A stretch of 12,145 nt of DNA from JBDKGV01 sp039798005 (GTDB lineage: Bacteria > Fibrobacterota > Fibrobacteria > UBA5070): assembly GCA_039798005.1 (NCBI GenBank), contig JBDKGV010000099.1, positions 1 through 12,145 of the forward strand, written 5' to 3'. Of this stretch, positions 11,920-12,145 are shown in pieces (positions within the stretch are counted from its first letter, which is position 1; the number at the start of each line of letters is the position of its first letter). A program made the position numbers and the translations under genes. The notes below the pieces were generated by a model. It ran no database searches and was not told the DNA's origin. It saw nothing but the letters and a program-made list of their open reading frames with translations.

Positions 11920-12021
11920 ATGTCCAAAAAAGACGCATACAAACTGAAAATCGAAGCCGAACTCGAACTTGTCCAAGCCAAGCTTGCCGAACTGAAGGCT
12001 ATGGCCAAAAGTTCCGTGTGA
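11920..12021 (+). pseudogene. Coiled-coil stress-type protein gene truncated by an insertion sequence
   Basis: 33 codons remain: MSKKDAYKLKIEAELELVQA, then KLAELKAMAKSSV and a TGA at 12019-12021. The start is well supported by AAAGGA seven bases upstream. The sequence is a charged amphipathic helix of the kind that opens small soluble coiled-coil proteins of roughly 70-120 aa (MSKKDAY..K..A.L....AKL.ELKA). It ends abruptly where a new sequence block begins (TGACCCGTCCCC), which looks like the left end of an IS3-type element, so the stop codon is probably donated by the insertion. A genuine 33-residue peptide cannot be excluded. Confidence 0.6.
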
Positions 12022-12145
12022 CCCGTCCCCCTGCTGACGGACGTCACGATCAGGTAGGTTTGACGTATGACAGAGACTCCCAAGTCCCCTCGTAGGACAC
12101 ATGACTCGGCTTTCAAGGAGCGCGCAGTCCAGATGGCCCAAGAGA
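12019..12145 (+). mobile_element. Left part of an IS3-family-like insertion sequence (runs off the window)
   Basis: The boundary is set at TGACCCGTCCCC (12019-12030), a TG..CCCC-type end similar to terminal inverted repeats of IS3-family elements, 48 bases before a transposase OrfA start. GC content rises again here relative to the preceding 700 bases. The right end, OrfB and target-site duplication lie beyond the window, so family and exact boundary are provisional. Confidence 0.6.
12067..12145 (+). CDS. Transposase OrfA, N-terminal part (partial)
   Basis: 26 codons are present: MTETPKSPRRTHDSAFKERA, then VQMAQE, continuing past the window end. The stretch HDSAFKERAVQMAQE is the start of the helix-turn-helix of IS3/IS66-type OrfA proteins (HTH_Tnp_1), which bind the element's inverted repeats. 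The start is not backed by a clear Shine-Dalgarno sequence, except a weak AGGTAGG at 12051-12057. Confidence 0.72.
   Translation, partial: MTETPKSPRRTHDSAFKERAVQMAQE

Noticed and set aside
1..12145. tRNA, rRNA, riboswitch or CRISPR array
   Set aside because: No cloverleaf-like sequence, rRNA core segment, known aptamer pattern or regularly spaced repeats was seen on reading both strands.

Overview
The window looks like chromosomal DNA of a high-GC, Gram-negative (diderm) bacterium. It encodes outer-membrane beta-barrel-like proteins, a lipoprotein with a clear lipobox, and signal-peptide proteins. Codon use is strongly G/C-ending up to about 11.2 kb. The Rpn-family nuclease and the DUF3943-type protein would fit Fibrobacterota or a neighbouring phylum, but this is an impression and not a phylogenetic result.

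Layout. (1) 1-2232, plus strand: the last codons of an unknown gene, a DUF3943-type envelope protein and an endonuclease/exonuclease/phosphatase-fold lipoprotein. They are joined by 4-base start/stop overlaps. (2) 2363-3205, plus: an Rpn/PD-(D/E)XK transposase-like nuclease. (3) 3258-7464, minus: a sulfur/redox block of four genes, in transcription order a PadR-type regulator, a NifX-like metal-cluster protein with a His/Asp/Cys tail, a CoA-disulfide/persulfide reductase fused to three rhodanese domains, and a TauE/SafE anion exporter. (4) 7580-9131, minus: an ECF sigma factor, a three-helix membrane protein overlapping it by one base (probable anti-sigma), and a small secreted Gly/Lys/Gln/Cys-rich protein. 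(5) 9227-11165, plus: a divergent beta-barrel-like protein, then a SAM methyltransferase and a single-domain rhodanese ending at a textbook terminator. (6) 11224-12145: a more AT-rich stretch with two tiny membrane-protein genes (lmo0937-like and DUF3185-like) and a coiled-coil gene cut off by what looks like an IS3-family insertion running off the window.

The most interesting signal is in the non-coding DNA. The reductase-rhodanese gene, the TauE/SafE gene and the methyltransferase-rhodanese pair are each preceded by TGTAACCTT followed 16-17 bases after TGTAAC by CGTC. This is very close to the published ECF promoter pattern of Bacillus subtilis SigX (TGTAAC-N17-CGAC). The ECF sigma gene and its divergent barrel gene share a second, related pattern, (T/G)GAAAGAT with CGTACT, arranged back to back. 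The simplest reading is an extracytoplasmic stress circuit controlling sulfane-sulfur (persulfide/sulfite) handling. A second input would come from the PadR regulator through TGGATG/CATCCA inverted repeats. The promoter patterns are read directly from the sequence; the regulon and its physiological role are inference.

There is no gene-free stretch longer than 300 bases. I saw no tRNA, rRNA or CRISPR array.
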